46,819 nt of DNA. Source: Deltaproteobacteria bacterium. GTDB lineage: Bacteria > Myxococcota_A > Polyangia > Haliangiales > SHYZ01. Below, piece by piece: positions 25,900 to 34,606 of this stretch. The position numbers were made by a program, and so were the translations under genes. A model generated the notes under the pieces. That model did no database searches and was not told where the DNA came from. It was given only the letters and a program-made list of their open reading frames with translations. Positions within the stretch are counted from its first letter, which is position 1, and each line of letters opens with the position of its first letter. The DNA is taken from positions 1 to 46,819 of the forward strand of contig JACQUZ010000161.1 in assembly GCA_016210055.1 (NCBI GenBank), in the 5' to 3' direction.

Positions 25900-26276
25900 T
25901 TGGGCCGTCCATGGATGATTTGGTGGATCTGCTGGGCGATTTCCTCCGCCACAAACGGCTTCGCCAGGAAGCCATCAGCCCCCGCCTTGCGGGCCGCCTC
26001 CTCGGTGGCCTTGGCCGCCTTGGCCGTGAGCATGACGATCTTGCACTGGGAGGAATTGTAGAGCTTCCTCAAGGCTGCCAAGAACTTCAGCCCGTCCAGC
26101 TTGGGCATGTTGATGTCGCAAATGATGAGCTCGGGCGGATCCTTTCCGACCGCGGCCAGTGCTTCCAGGCCATCGCCCGCCTCTTTGACATCCGAGAACT
26201 CGAGGCCTCCCATCCGCAACGCGCGAATGAGCAGCCTTCGCATGGTAAAGGAGTCATCTACGACGAGTAGTCTCAC
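25896..26276 (-). CDS. CheY-like single-domain response regulator
   Basis: Protein of 126 aa consisting of one receiver domain: acidic pair in LLVVDDSF, phospho-acceptor Asp54 in IICDINMPK, a Thr in MLTAKA and Lys in FLAKPF. It starts at GTG 26276, overlapping the upstream CheX-like stop (GTGA); a longer frame to 26366 has no receiver homology before this point. It lies between two CheX-like genes with overlaps on both sides, so it is the likely target of both. The cognate kinase is not in the operon; the REC-histidine kinase at 22911 is a candidate. Confidence 0.92.
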   Translation of the reverse strand: MRLLVVDDSFTMRRLLIRALRMGGLEFSDVKEAGDGLEALAAVGKDPPELIICDINMPKLDGLKFLAALRKLYNSSQCKIVMLTAKAAKATEEAARKAGADGFLAKPFVAEEIAQQIHQIIHGRPK

Positions 26277-26800
26277 GGGGCATCCCCTCCCTCCCTTTGG
26301 ATGGGCAGGTTGTAGGTAAGGTTCACAAAGAGCGGGTAGACACCGAGACCCGTTCTGACCCGGCACTTCACCCAGATGGAATTATCGACGTCGGCAAAAT
26401 TACTCGTCGCCCCCATGGGTTCGACCTCGGGAACACCAAGGTCGAGGTTGGAGACGAGCTCGCTGAGCTTGGTCAAGAGCGAGCCAGCGACCACGTTGCC
26501 GAGCTCCCCGACCGCGTCATTGACTTGCCCGGGATCTTGCGCCGGCTCCCCGAGCATGATCTCGACGCACGCGCTGGCCAATTTCTCGGAGACAACGACC
26601 GTGAGCGCGCCCGCCAGGTCACCGAGGAGCTCAACTCGCCCTGCGATCAGGCCCCCTTGGCTCGAGGAATCGAATTCGAGCGCGGGATCCCACGTGATGG
26701 GCATCGAATAGAGCCCGCCCAGCGCCTCGGATACCGCACCCATTAGCAACTCCCGTAGCTGGTCCGCAGAGGGGACACCCATGGGCCACGGCGTCAGCAT
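26273..26800 (-). CDS. CheX/CheC-like CheY-P phosphatase
   Basis: Protein of 175 aa. The signature NDAVGELGNVVAGSL matches the (D/S)xxxExxN phosphatase helix of the CheC/CheX/FliY family, and the C-terminal strand region (YPLFVNLTYNLPI) fits the fold. It heads a three-gene operon with the CheY-like and second CheX-like genes (GTGA and ATGA overlaps). The start at 26800 or the internal ATG at 26782 are both possible. The 45-bp gap to the divergent kinase gene must hold both promoters. Confidence 0.82.
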   Translation of the reverse strand: MLTPWPMGVPSADQLRELLMGAVSEALGGLYSMPITWDPALEFDSSSQGGLIAGRVELLGDLAGALTVVVSEKLASACVEIMLGEPAQDPGQVNDAVGELGNVVAGSLLTKLSELVSNLDLGVPEVEPMGATSNFADVDNSIWVKCRVRTGLGVYPLFVNLTYNLPIQREGGDAP

Positions 26801-26827
26801 AACACGAGGTCACCTGTTTTCTGGGTG

Positions 26828-26833
26828 TATAAT
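26828..26833 (+). promoter_or_regulatory. perfect -10 element close to the kinase start
   Basis: TATAAT lies 12 bp before ATG 26846, so transcription should begin about 6 nt before the start codon, making the mRNA nearly leaderless. There is no Shine-Dalgarno at this start. A -35 box is weak. This also argues against the upstream in-frame GTG at 26825 as start. Confidence 0.55.
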
Positions 26834-26845
26834 CGTCCCGGCGAC

Positions 26846-29800
26846 ATGTCTTCTTCCGCGGCGGATGACGGGCTAATCGGCAAGGTCGTCGGCGAGTACG
26901 AGATCACCGCCATCCTGGGCGAGGGGGGGATGGGTACGGTGTATTCAGCCGTCCATCCCGTCATTGGCAAGCGGGTGGCCATTAAGGTCCTCAAGGCTGA
27001 GTTCGACGCCCAGCCGGAATTCGTCCAGCGATTCATCCAGGAAGCCAGGGCGGTCAACCAGATTTCGCATCCCAATATCATTGACGTGTTCGCCTTCGGC
27101 CAACTCCCCGGCGGGCGCCATTACTTTGTCATGGAGCACCTAGTGGGAGAGAGCTTGGCCGATCGCATGGATCGCGAGCCGGTCATTCCCATGAACGACG
27201 CGCTCCCCATCTTCCGGCAAATCGCCGACGCCCTTGACGCAGCGCATGAGCGCGGAATCGTCCACCGCGATCTCAAGCCGGACAACATTTTCCTCGTTCC
27301 CGATCGGACGGGGCCTCCGAGAGTTAAGGTGCTCGATTTCGGAATCGCCAAGCTGGGAGGCGCTGGGGTCTCCAAGACGCGCACGGGCGTGCCCATGGGT
27401 ACCCCGCTCTTCATGTCTCCTGAGCAATGCCGAGGGCTTCACGTCGATCACCGCACCGACGTGTACGCCATGGGCGTCATTGTCCAGCGCGTCCTCACCG
27501 GGTGCTACCCGTTCGAATCGGAGTCCCTCGTCACCCTCATCTTCATGCAGGTCAACGACCCCCCTCGGCTCCCAAGCCGAACGGGGGGGCCCGAGTGGCT
27601 TGACCCAATTGTGGACAAGGCGCTGGCAAAAGAACCTTCCGTGCGTTACCGCACCCTCGGGGACATGGTGTCTCACTTGGCAGCGCAGGTCGGGGACGTG
27701 GTGGAGCAGGGCGTCGGGGGCGTCGCTCAAGTCGCGCGGGATCCCCTCCCTGGGCGGCTTCCGCTCCCGCCTCGGACTGGCCAGGTGCTAGCCGCTGGTA
27801 CGCCCACAAGGCAACTCGCGACAGCCAGGACGGCGTTGGCAGAGTCCGCGGTCGCGCCGCCAAAGCCCGCCAGCGTGCCCACGACGCCGCTGCCCGCGGT
27901 GGTCACCACCCCGCTTCCCGTCCCCGTGGCCAAGCCGAGCGGCGATTCGACGGCGCGACGCACGCCGGGCGCAATCTCGAAGAGCTTCTCGGGCAGCCAG
28001 CGCCTCTTGCGCGGCCATCAGGACAAGGTCAAGCACGTGGCTTTTTCGCCCGACGGCGCCTTCCTCGCGACCGCTGGCGCCGACCGCACGGTCAGGCTTT
28101 GGGACCTCTTCGGCGAAGAGGTGGCGGTCCTCGAGGGTCACGTCGACGGCGTGACGCGCGTGGCCTTCTCGCCCGACGGGAGCCTCCTCGCATCGGTTGG
28201 CCAGGACAAGACTGCCCGGCTGTGGGATCCGCGGGAGCGAAAGCTCGTGAAGGTGCTCCGCGGGCACGAGGGGGCGATAAACCACGCGATCTTCTCGCGC
28301 GATGGAAAAACGCTCCTCACCGCCAGCCAGGACCACACCGCTCGCGCCTGGGACGTCACGTCGTTCGATTCACGCGTGCTCCGCGGGCACCGTGCGCCGG
28401 TCACGAGCATCGACGTCTCGCCGCTCGGCGGTATCGCCACGGCCAGCGAGGACCAGTCGGTGCGTCTCTGGGGGGATGGGCTGGGGAGGCGTCGCGTGCT
28501 CGAGGGGCACACCGGCGGTGTCTACTCGGTCGCGTTCGCGCCGAGCGGGCGATTCCTCGTCTCGGCGGGGCATGATCGGGTCGTGAGGGAGTGGGACCTC
28601 GAGCGGGACACCTGCGTCGCTCACCATGGACATCAGGGCACCACATGGCATGCATCCTTTTCGCCCGACGGTGCATGCATCGCGTCTGCGAGCGCGGACC
28701 ACTCGGCACGCCTCTGGGAAGCCGGCGCTGGCCGGGCGACACGGATCCTCGCGCACGAGGCGGGCCTCTGGCACGTGGCGTTTTCTCCCGACGGAAAGCT
28801 CTTGGCTTCGGCGGGGAGCGACCGGACGGTGCGGATCTGGGAGGTGGCTACCGGTGACTGCCTGGTCGTGTGGCCTCACGAAGCGGGCGTCCGCTGGGTC
28901 TCCTTTTCTCCGGACGGGAGAGCCATTGCCTCGGCGAGCGACCAGCCCGTGGTCCTCATCGCCAAGGTACCCGAGAAGTCCAGGCCGGCCGACGAGCGAG
29001 TGCCCGTTCCGAAGCACCCGTTGCCTACGTTTTCCGAGCTCGACACCCAGGCCAGGGCCGGGCGTCTAACCACCCGCCGGGGCGTGCTCGCAGGCCTCGC
29101 GGGCGTGTCGGCGCTCGCCGCCATCGGAGTACCCCTGTTCCTCGGAGAGGATGGTCCATCGACCAAGAGGAAGGGTGGAAAGAAAGACGCCCAGCCGCAG
29201 AAGACGCCCTCGGCCACCGCCCGGAGGACGCGCCGCACGTTGCTCGGGCACCGCGGAGGAGTGACCGGGATCGCGTGCACGCCCGAGGGAAAGCGCCTGG
29301 TTTCGTCGGGGAGCGACGGCACGCTCCGCCTCTGGGACCTCGACGGAGAAGAGGCCGAGCGCATCCTTTCGTGTCCCGACGGACCGATCCTGGGCCTCAC
29401 GGTTTCGCGCGACGGCAGGTGGGGCGTGACCGTCTCTTCGTCGGCGATCCGCGCCTGGGACCTGTTCCAAGCTACCGCCTTGGAGAAGCTCGACGACGCG
29501 ATGGAGATGCGACGAAAGGGACGCCGCCGTGGACCAATCCCAACGCCCCCCGTCGTGTTCTCGCCCGACTCGCGCATCGTCGCCGCTGGAGGCGCCGATG
29601 GCGTCGTGCGCCTCGTCGAGATCCCGGGGGTATCCCCGCGCGCCCTACGAGGGCACGCTGGCCCCGTCCATGCCATGTCGTTCTCGCCCGAAGGACATGA
29701 CGTGGCGACAGGGTCCGAAGACGGCACGGTGCGCGCCTGGCACGTGGCTTCAGGCAAGCCAACGGCGAAATGGAAGCATGGGGCGCCCGTGCTCTCGGTG

Positions 29801-30238
29801 GCCGTGGCTCCAGGCGCCAAGATGATCGCCTCGGCGGGAGAAGACCGCACCGTGCGCCTCTGGGGAGAAGCAGAGCGCGTGCTCACGGGTCACGATGCGC
29901 GCGTGACCTTGCTCCTGTTCTCCCCGCGCGGCGAGCGGCTCGTTTCGGCCAGCGATGATCGGACCATTTGCCTGTGGAACGTCAAAACCAACGATTCGGT
30001 CACCCTGCGGGGACATGCGGGCGAGATCAAGGCCATGGGTTTTTCCGCCGACGGGAACAGGTTGTGGTCAGTCGGAGGCGACGGGACGGCTTGCGCCTGG
30101 GACCTCCCGCGCGGTGGACAGAGAACGGAGCGCCATGAAGCAGGAATCTTGTGTGCTACCCTCGACGTGGCTCGTGGGCGGCTCGCCCTTGGAAGCAGCG
30201 ACGGTGTTGTGGTCATCTATGATCATTTCTTGGTCTAG
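26846..30238 (+). CDS. Ser/Thr kinase with two WD40 arrays separated by a membrane segment
   Basis: Protein of 1130 aa. The kinase domain (1-280) has GEGGMGTVY, Lys47, HRDLKPDN (Asp142) and DFG 164-166. A Pro/Thr-rich linker follows. The first WD40 array (about 383-725) has eight repeats ending in RLWD-type strands. A twin-arginine-preceded hydrophobic helix (RRGVLAGLAGVSALAAIGV, about 745-765) comes next. The second array of about eight repeats runs to the end. If the helix spans the membrane, the kinase and first propeller are cytoplasmic and the second propeller is outside; alternatively it is a buried linker. The start is ATG 26846, set by the TATAAT position. The REC-REC gene follows within 10 bp and is probably co-transcribed. 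Confidence 0.92.
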   Translation: MSSSAADDGLIGKVVGEYEITAILGEGGMGTVYSAVHPVIGKRVAIKVLKAEFDAQPEFVQRFIQEARAVNQISHPNIIDVFAFGQLPGGRHYFVMEHLVGESLADRMDREPVIPMNDALPIFRQIADALDAAHERGIVHRDLKPDNIFLVPDRTGPPRVKVLDFGIAKLGGAGVSKTRTGVPMGTPLFMSPEQCRGLHVDHRTDVYAMGVIVQRVLTGCYPFESESLVTLIFMQVNDPPRLPSRTGGPEWLDPIVDKALAKEPSVRYRTLGDMVSHLAAQVGDVVEQGVGGVAQVARDPLPGRLPLPPRTGQVLAAGTPTRQLATARTALAESAVAPPKPASVPTTPLPAVVTTPLPVPVAKPSGDSTARRTPGAISKSFSGSQRLLRGHQDKVKHVAFSPDGAFLATAGADRTVRLWDLFGEEVAVLEGHVDGVTRVAFSPDGSLLASVGQDKTARLWDPRERKLVKVLRGHEGAINHAIFSRDGKTLLTASQDHTARAWDVTSFDSRVLRGHRAPVTSIDVSPLGGIATASEDQSVRLWGDGLGRRRVLEGHTGGVYSVAFAPSGRFLVSAGHDRVVREWDLERDTCVAHHGHQGTTWHASFSPDGACIASASADHSARLWEAGAGRATRILAHEAGLWHVAFSPDGKLLASAGSDRTVRIWEVATGDCLVVWPHEAGVRWVSFSPDGRAIASASDQPVVLIAKVPEKSRPADERVPVPKHPLPTFSELDTQARAGRLTTRRGVLAGLAGVSALAAIGVPLFLGEDGPSTKRKGGKKDAQPQKTPSATARRTRRTLLGHRGGVTGIACTPEGKRLVSSGSDGTLRLWDLDGEEAERILSCPDGPILGLTVSRDGRWGVTVSSSAIRAWDLFQATALEKLDDAMEMRRKGRRRGPIPTPPVVFSPDSRIVAAGGADGVVRLVEIPGVSPRALRGHAGPVHAMSFSPEGHDVATGSEDGTVRAWHVASGKPTAKWKHGAPVLSVAVAPGAKMIASAGEDRTVRLWGEAERVLTGHDARVTLLLFSPRGERLVSASDDRTICLWNVKTNDSVTLRGHAGEIKAMGFSADGNRLWSVGGDGTACAWDLPRGGQRTERHEAGILCATLDVARGRLALGSSDGVVVIYDHFLV

Positions 30239-30247
30239 GAGCCATGC

Positions 30248-31534
30248 ATGAGCACTCGCGGGGCCCAATCCGGTCCTGTGGTCCTGACTGTCGATGGGAA
30301 CGCCGACATCAGGCAGGTCATCGTCAACTACCTCAAGAACGTGGGCTGCGAGGTCGAGGAGGCCGATGGCCCTGCCCAGGCCTTGGAGCTCGCCAAGCGA
30401 TCACAGCCCCGGTTGATCCTCAGCGAGGCCGCCTTCGCGGAAGGGGATAGCGTGCAGATGGTTCGCTCGCTGCGCGAGGATCCCGATACGGCCGCCGCCA
30501 AGGTCATCTTGGTGACGCGCGAGGTGCGCCCTGCCCTCCTCGCACCGCTCATCCAGTTCGGCGTGTCGGATTTCATCCTCAAGCCCTTCACGGGCGCGGA
30601 GCTGTACGCCAAGATCAACAAGGTCCTGGGCCTCTGGAAAGGGGCCATCCCCGAGGAGGTGGCCAAGCACTCGGTGCCCTGGCCACAGGGTGGCTTGGAC
30701 AGCCCCGAGATGGAGCTGCCCCCGGAAGGCGACGCCGGTAGCTCCTACGTCACCCTGCCGCAGAGCGGGAACGTCAAGGAGTCCGAAGAGGAAGGGGACT
30801 CCCAGCGCGGAGACGTCCTAGTCATCGACGACATGGTCAACGTCGCGCGGAGGTTCCGTGAGCTGATTCCATCAAACGTGATGGTCGAGGGCTGCTTGAC
30901 CGCCGAGGATGCCCTCAAGATCGTGCGGACCAAGACTTACCGGGTGATCCTCATCGATCTGTCGATGCCCAAGGTAGACAGCGGCATGCTCCTCCGGCAG
31001 ATCAGCCTGTTCCAGACCAACGCCACCTTCTATGCGCTGGGGCTCAAGACTGCGGCCAACCTGGTCGAGGACGCGCGGACCTTGGGATTTGACGGCGTGC
31101 TGACCAAGCCGTTCGAGTCGTCCAAGGTCATCGACCTGGTCGACCGATACTTCGAGAGCAAGGACAAGATCCAGGTCGAAGAGAACGTAGTGACCATCGG
31201 CGCCGCGCCGATGGGCGCCGCGGACCGGCTGGCGGCCTTCTATTACCGGATCTGCAACGACATCCCGTCGCGGCTCGAGTTGGTGGCCGAGGCCTGTTAC
31301 AACGAGGTCATCATCAATGCGCTGGAGCTTCGCGGGACGCGAAAGAACGTCATCGAGGTGCTCGTGAAGCTCAAGGAGGCCACGTCGAACCTCGGGCTAG
31401 ACCTGTTTCTTGTGGTCACGCCCGAGGTCGTGGGGTATTCGAGGGAGTTTATCGAGACCAAGAACCTCCCGATGTTCTCGAGCATCGAGGACGCCCAAGA
31501 CGCCATCTCCCGGAACCGAGGTGAACGAGCATGA
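30248..31534 (+). CDS. double-receiver protein with C-terminal helical/STAS-like region
   Basis: Protein of 428 aa. The first receiver domain (about 10-130) has lost the phospho-acceptor: Ser59 stands in LILSEAAF where Asp is expected, although KPF is kept. An acidic linker follows. The second receiver (about 195-310) is intact, with Asp237 in VILIDLSMPK and TKPF. The C-terminal ~110 aa (LVKLKEATSNLGLDLFLVV and on) alternate strands and helices like a STAS-type partner domain, a tentative call. Starts 9 bp after the kinase gene and overlaps the next HDOD gene (ATGA), so the three form one unit. Confidence 0.85.
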   Translation: MSTRGAQSGPVVLTVDGNADIRQVIVNYLKNVGCEVEEADGPAQALELAKRSQPRLILSEAAFAEGDSVQMVRSLREDPDTAAAKVILVTREVRPALLAPLIQFGVSDFILKPFTGAELYAKINKVLGLWKGAIPEEVAKHSVPWPQGGLDSPEMELPPEGDAGSSYVTLPQSGNVKESEEEGDSQRGDVLVIDDMVNVARRFRELIPSNVMVEGCLTAEDALKIVRTKTYRVILIDLSMPKVDSGMLLRQISLFQTNATFYALGLKTAANLVEDARTLGFDGVLTKPFESSKVIDLVDRYFESKDKIQVEENVVTIGAAPMGAADRLAAFYYRICNDIPSRLELVAEACYNEVIINALELRGTRKNVIEVLVKLKEATSNLGLDLFLVVTPEVVGYSREFIETKNLPMFSSIEDAQDAISRNRGERA

Positions 31535-32385
31535 GCAACCTCGGGAAGGCGCTCCGGCCCATCATCGAGAAGAAGATCGAGGACGGGACCCTTCGGCTTC
31601 CGGCGTTACAGGCGTCGGCGATGCGCATCATGGAGCTCATGCGCAAGGAGGACCTGGATCCCCGGGCAGTCGCCCGCGCCCTGGAGAAGGATCCCCTGCT
31701 CGCAGCGCAGGTGGTGCGCGCCGCCAACACCGTCGCGTTCCGCGGGGGCATGGCGGTGACCAACCTCAACCAGGCGGTGGTGCGCTTGGGCTCTCGCCAG
31801 CTCCGCTCCTTTCTCCTCACGGCCGTGGCCCTGCAGCTCTTCGTGACTAAGGATCGCGAGCTCGACTTCGCCATGAAGATGCTGCGCTCTCACTCCGTAG
31901 CGGTCTCGCTCCTGGCGCGCGACCTGGCGCAGCTCACCCGCTGTGAAGAGGTCGAAGAGGCATACCTCGCCGGCCTGCTCCACGACATCGGCAAGGTCAT
32001 CGTGATGATCTTCGTGCTCGAGATCGTGAAGACCCAGAAGCCCGCCCGGCAGACCGTGCGCATTCGGCAAGAGGACTACGTCTCTGCCATGCAGCAGCTG
32101 CATCGGCCCATTGGCGCAAAGATCATTCAACAATGGGAGCTGCCGCTTTACCTGCAACAGGTGATTCAGGACTCGAACGCCTATACCTTGAACCAGCGCG
32201 TGTCTCCCGGGAACCTCGTCTGCTTTGCCAACGCGATGACAAAGAAGATGAAGATATATCTTGGTGAGAGCAACCCCTACGAGGTCGTCGCGAATACCCT
32301 CATCGGGCGCTCGGTCCTCGGGATCGACGAAGAAGTCGTCGATCGCCTTTGCAGCGGCTTGGAAGAACGGGTAAAGGATATTTGA
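31531..32385 (+). CDS. HDOD domain protein, paralogue 1
   Basis: Protein of 284 aa, almost entirely an HDOD domain, a signalling output domain related to HD hydrolases. Diagnostic stretches are LPALQASAMRIMELM, EKDPLLAAQVVRAANTVAF and the region LAGLLHDIGKV. The HD pair of the ancestral hydrolase is still present, though the other metal ligands cannot be confirmed. It overlaps the double-REC gene (ATGA), suggesting it acts as its output partner. Two close paralogues follow, each with its own upstream region. Confidence 0.9.
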   Translation: MSNLGKALRPIIEKKIEDGTLRLPALQASAMRIMELMRKEDLDPRAVARALEKDPLLAAQVVRAANTVAFRGGMAVTNLNQAVVRLGSRQLRSFLLTAVALQLFVTKDRELDFAMKMLRSHSVAVSLLARDLAQLTRCEEVEEAYLAGLLHDIGKVIVMIFVLEIVKTQKPARQTVRIRQEDYVSAMQQLHRPIGAKIIQQWELPLYLQQVIQDSNAYTLNQRVSPGNLVCFANAMTKKMKIYLGESNPYEVVANTLIGRSVLGIDEEVVDRLCSGLEERVKDI

Positions 32386-32433
32386 TATTCAATGATGATT
32401 AGCCCGTTTTTTCCTTGTAACATGCACAACGAG

Positions 32434-32463
32434 CGTCATTGTTTTTACGCCATTTCAATGACG
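32434..32463. promoter_or_regulatory. inverted-repeat candidate operator/enhancer
   Basis: CGTCATTG and CAATGACG are 8-bp inverted repeats separated by 14 bp, about 90 bp upstream of a possible sigma-54 promoter. The motif ACGCCATTTC between them recurs upstream of the third HDOD gene (about 33560). This is the spacing and symmetry expected of an enhancer-binding-protein site, but no binding data exist. Confidence 0.35.
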
Positions 32464-32548
32464 GTGGGTCCCCTGCCGTCGGTTGCTTGACGCGACGGAG
32501 GACGGCGAGATTCGGGTAATCACGCAATGGTCCCGGTTTCGACAGGCT

Positions 32549-32564
32549 CGGCCTGCTTCTTGCT
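32549..32564 (+). promoter_or_regulatory. candidate sigma-54 promoter (-24/-12)
   Basis: CGGCCTG-CTTC-TTGCT matches the sigma-54 consensus at GG and GC with exactly 10 bp between them. The predicted start near 32575 is very close to GTG 32580, so if this promoter is real the second HDOD protein may start further downstream. Confidence 0.4.
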
Positions 32565-32579
32565 CCTGAAATCAGCAGG

Positions 32580-33509
32580 GTGCGGGGAGACATTGCCAAG
32601 TCGGTGGGGAATGCCGGCTCGCGGAAGGCGGTGGGGGTAGCGCGGTCGCCTTCCCAAGGTGGGCTTGGACTAGCCTTGGCACCCATGATTGCGCGCCGTA
32701 TCGACGAGGGCTCGCTCAAGCTCCCGACCCCATCAGCGTCGGCCACGCGCGTGCTCCAGCTGCTCCGTCGGGACGACATCGACCCCCGCTCCGTGGCTCG
32801 GGCCGTCGAGAAGGACCCGCTCCTCGCCGCGCAGATCATCCGCATGGCAAATACCCTGGCCTTTCGCCGAACGGGCACCACGTCGAGCCTGAACGACGCG
32901 GTGGTTCGCCTGGGCACCCGCCAGCTCAAGTCTTTCTTGGTGGCCGCCGTGGCCTTCGAGCTGTTCATTAGCCACGATCGCGAGATCGACGACGCGGTGT
33001 CGGCCATCCGCGCTCACTCGGTGGCGGTGTCTCTCCTCGCGCGCGATCTCGCCTACATCATCCGTTGCGATCAGGTCGAAGAAGCCTACCTGACGGGGTT
33101 GTTCCACGACATCGGCAAGGTCGTGGTCATGGTCTTCGTGCTCGAGGTCTTGAGATCCCAGTCGACGTACCACCGCACCCTCCACATCGACAAGCAGGAC
33201 TACATGGAGGCGATCCGTCTCCTCGGCGCGCGGGTAGGGGCCATGCTGGTGTCGCAGTGGGAGCTGGCGCCCGATCTCGAGGGCCTCATCCGCGAGTCGC
33301 GCTACTTCAACGTGACCGCACGTGTCTCGGTCGGCAACCTGGTCTGCTTCGCCAACGCCATGACCAAGAAAATGGGGCTCTCCTTCGGCGATCAAAGGCA
33401 TCAGGAAGTCCAGGCCACCGTGATCGTGGGACGCTCCATTCTCGGGCTCGATGAAGAGGTCGTCGAGAGGGTGTGCGTGGGTCTCGATCAGCGTGTGAAG
33501 GAGATCTGA
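32580..33509 (+). CDS. HDOD domain protein, paralogue 2
   Basis: Protein of up to 309 aa. It aligns along its length with the HDOD genes on either side: APMIARRIDEGSLKLP, EKDPLLAAQIIRMANTLAF and LTGLFHDIGKV. The N-terminal ~30 aa before LGLALAPM are not shared with paralogue 1, and the start is uncertain: GTG 32580 is taken here, while GTG 32604 or 32631 would still cover the domain. It has its own ~195-bp upstream region with a possible sigma-54 site and an inverted repeat. Likely role: output of the neighbouring receiver proteins. Confidence 0.87.
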   Translation: MRGDIAKSVGNAGSRKAVGVARSPSQGGLGLALAPMIARRIDEGSLKLPTPSASATRVLQLLRRDDIDPRSVARAVEKDPLLAAQIIRMANTLAFRRTGTTSSLNDAVVRLGTRQLKSFLVAAVAFELFISHDREIDDAVSAIRAHSVAVSLLARDLAYIIRCDQVEEAYLTGLFHDIGKVVVMVFVLEVLRSQSTYHRTLHIDKQDYMEAIRLLGARVGAMLVSQWELAPDLEGLIRESRYFNVTARVSVGNLVCFANAMTKKMGLSFGDQRHQEVQATVIVGRSILGLDEEVVERVCVGLDQRVKEI

Positions 33510-33618
33510 CCCGCCGAGCGCCACTCCGTTGGCGCCAATACGGACGGCGGCCGCCAAATTGACGCCATTTCGGCCTATTCCTTCATCCAAGTGCTGATAG
33601 TTCCACGGCGACGCAAGG

Positions 33619-33632
33619 GGCGTAGGAATTGC
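33619..33632 (+). promoter_or_regulatory. candidate sigma-54 promoter (-24/-12)
   Basis: GG-N10-GC with TTGCT at the -12 part (GGCGTAGGAATTGCT). The predicted start near 33644 leaves a ~17-nt leader with AGG before ATG 33661. Weaker at the -24 part than the site before HDOD paralogue 2. The motif ACGCCATTTC lies about 50 bp upstream. Confidence 0.35.
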
Positions 33633-33660
33633 TTGGAAACATCCTCGCCTGAGGCACGAC

Positions 33661-34587
33661 ATGAACCCCACGCAAGGCTTGCCCAATGGCGCTCCGAGCC
33701 ATCCCCCCCCAGGCTTGCTCGCGAGCCACCGGCCAGGTGGCTTTGGGCAGGCACTTGGGCCGATGATCGAGCGTCGCATCGCCGATGGGACCCTGCGCCT
33801 GCCCACGCCGCCGTCGTCGGCGACCCGCGTCATGGAGCTCCTTCGCCGCGAAGAGCTGGACGCCCGTTCGGTCGCCCGGGCGCTCGAGAAGGAGCCGATC
33901 CTCGCTACCCAGGTCATGCGCTTGGCCAATTCGGTGGCCAACCGTGGGAGCGTGAAGGTCACCAACCTGAGCCAGGCGGTGGTCGCGCTCGGCGCCAGGC
34001 AGCTCAAGTCGTTCCTCATCACCGCCGTCGCGGTTCAGCTGTTCGTGAGCAAGGATCGCGAGCTCGAGCTGGTCATGAAGCAGCTCCGGGCGCACTCGGT
34101 GGCGGTCTCTGTGCTCTGTCGTGACCTGGCCCACCTCACCGGTTGCCCCGAGGTCGAGGAGTCCTACTTGGCGGGCCTCCTCCACGACATCGGCAAGGTC
34201 GTGATCCTCGTGTTCGTGCTCGAGCTCCTCAAGGAACAGCGGCCGGCGCGGCAAGCGGTTCGCGTCCGTGTCGAAGATTGTCAGGAGGCATGGGAAAGGC
34301 TCCATCGCAAGCTGGCGATCAGGCTCTTCGCAGAATGGGGGCTACCCGGCTTCCTCGCCGAGGTCGTGCAGGAATCCGCCAGTTACAAGCTCAATGAACG
34401 GGTGTGCCCCGCCAATCTCGTGTGCTTTGCCAACGCCATGGCCAAGAAGATGAGGATTTATCCCGGAGAAGCGCCCCCCCACGAGGTGCACGCGACCATC
34501 ATGATTGGCCGGTCAGTGCTGGGCATTGACGAGGACGTGGTGGAGCGGCTTTGCACGGGGCTAGAAGACAGGGTGAAGGACTTGTAG
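33661..34587 (+). CDS. HDOD domain protein, paralogue 3
   Basis: Protein of 308 aa, the third tandem HDOD paralogue: GPMIERRIADGTLRLP, EKEPILATQVMRLANSVAN and LAGLLHDIGKV. The N-terminal ~30 aa are Pro/Gly-rich and specific to this copy. The start at ATG 33661 has a weak AGG behind a possible sigma-54 promoter. It is convergent with the hisF-like gene, 19 bp away. The three copies have diverged in the N-terminus and in regulation rather than in the domain core. Confidence 0.9.
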   Translation: MNPTQGLPNGAPSHPPPGLLASHRPGGFGQALGPMIERRIADGTLRLPTPPSSATRVMELLRREELDARSVARALEKEPILATQVMRLANSVANRGSVKVTNLSQAVVALGARQLKSFLITAVAVQLFVSKDRELELVMKQLRAHSVAVSVLCRDLAHLTGCPEVEESYLAGLLHDIGKVVILVFVLELLKEQRPARQAVRVRVEDCQEAWERLHRKLAIRLFAEWGLPGFLAEVVQESASYKLNERVCPANLVCFANAMAKKMRIYPGEAPPHEVHATIMIGRSVLGIDEDVVERLCTGLEDRVKDL

Positions 34588-34606
34588 GCCTCGCGGCCCG
34601 TGCTTG

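Noticed and set aside
28000..30200. DNA tandem repeat array in the WD40 kinase gene
   Set aside because: The repeat is at protein level only; nucleotide units are diverged and explained by WD40 blades.
31531..34587. Three HDOD genes as cyclic di-GMP phosphodiesterases
   Set aside because: They carry the HDOD pattern with only the HD pair and no GYP motif, so phosphodiesterase activity is not supported.
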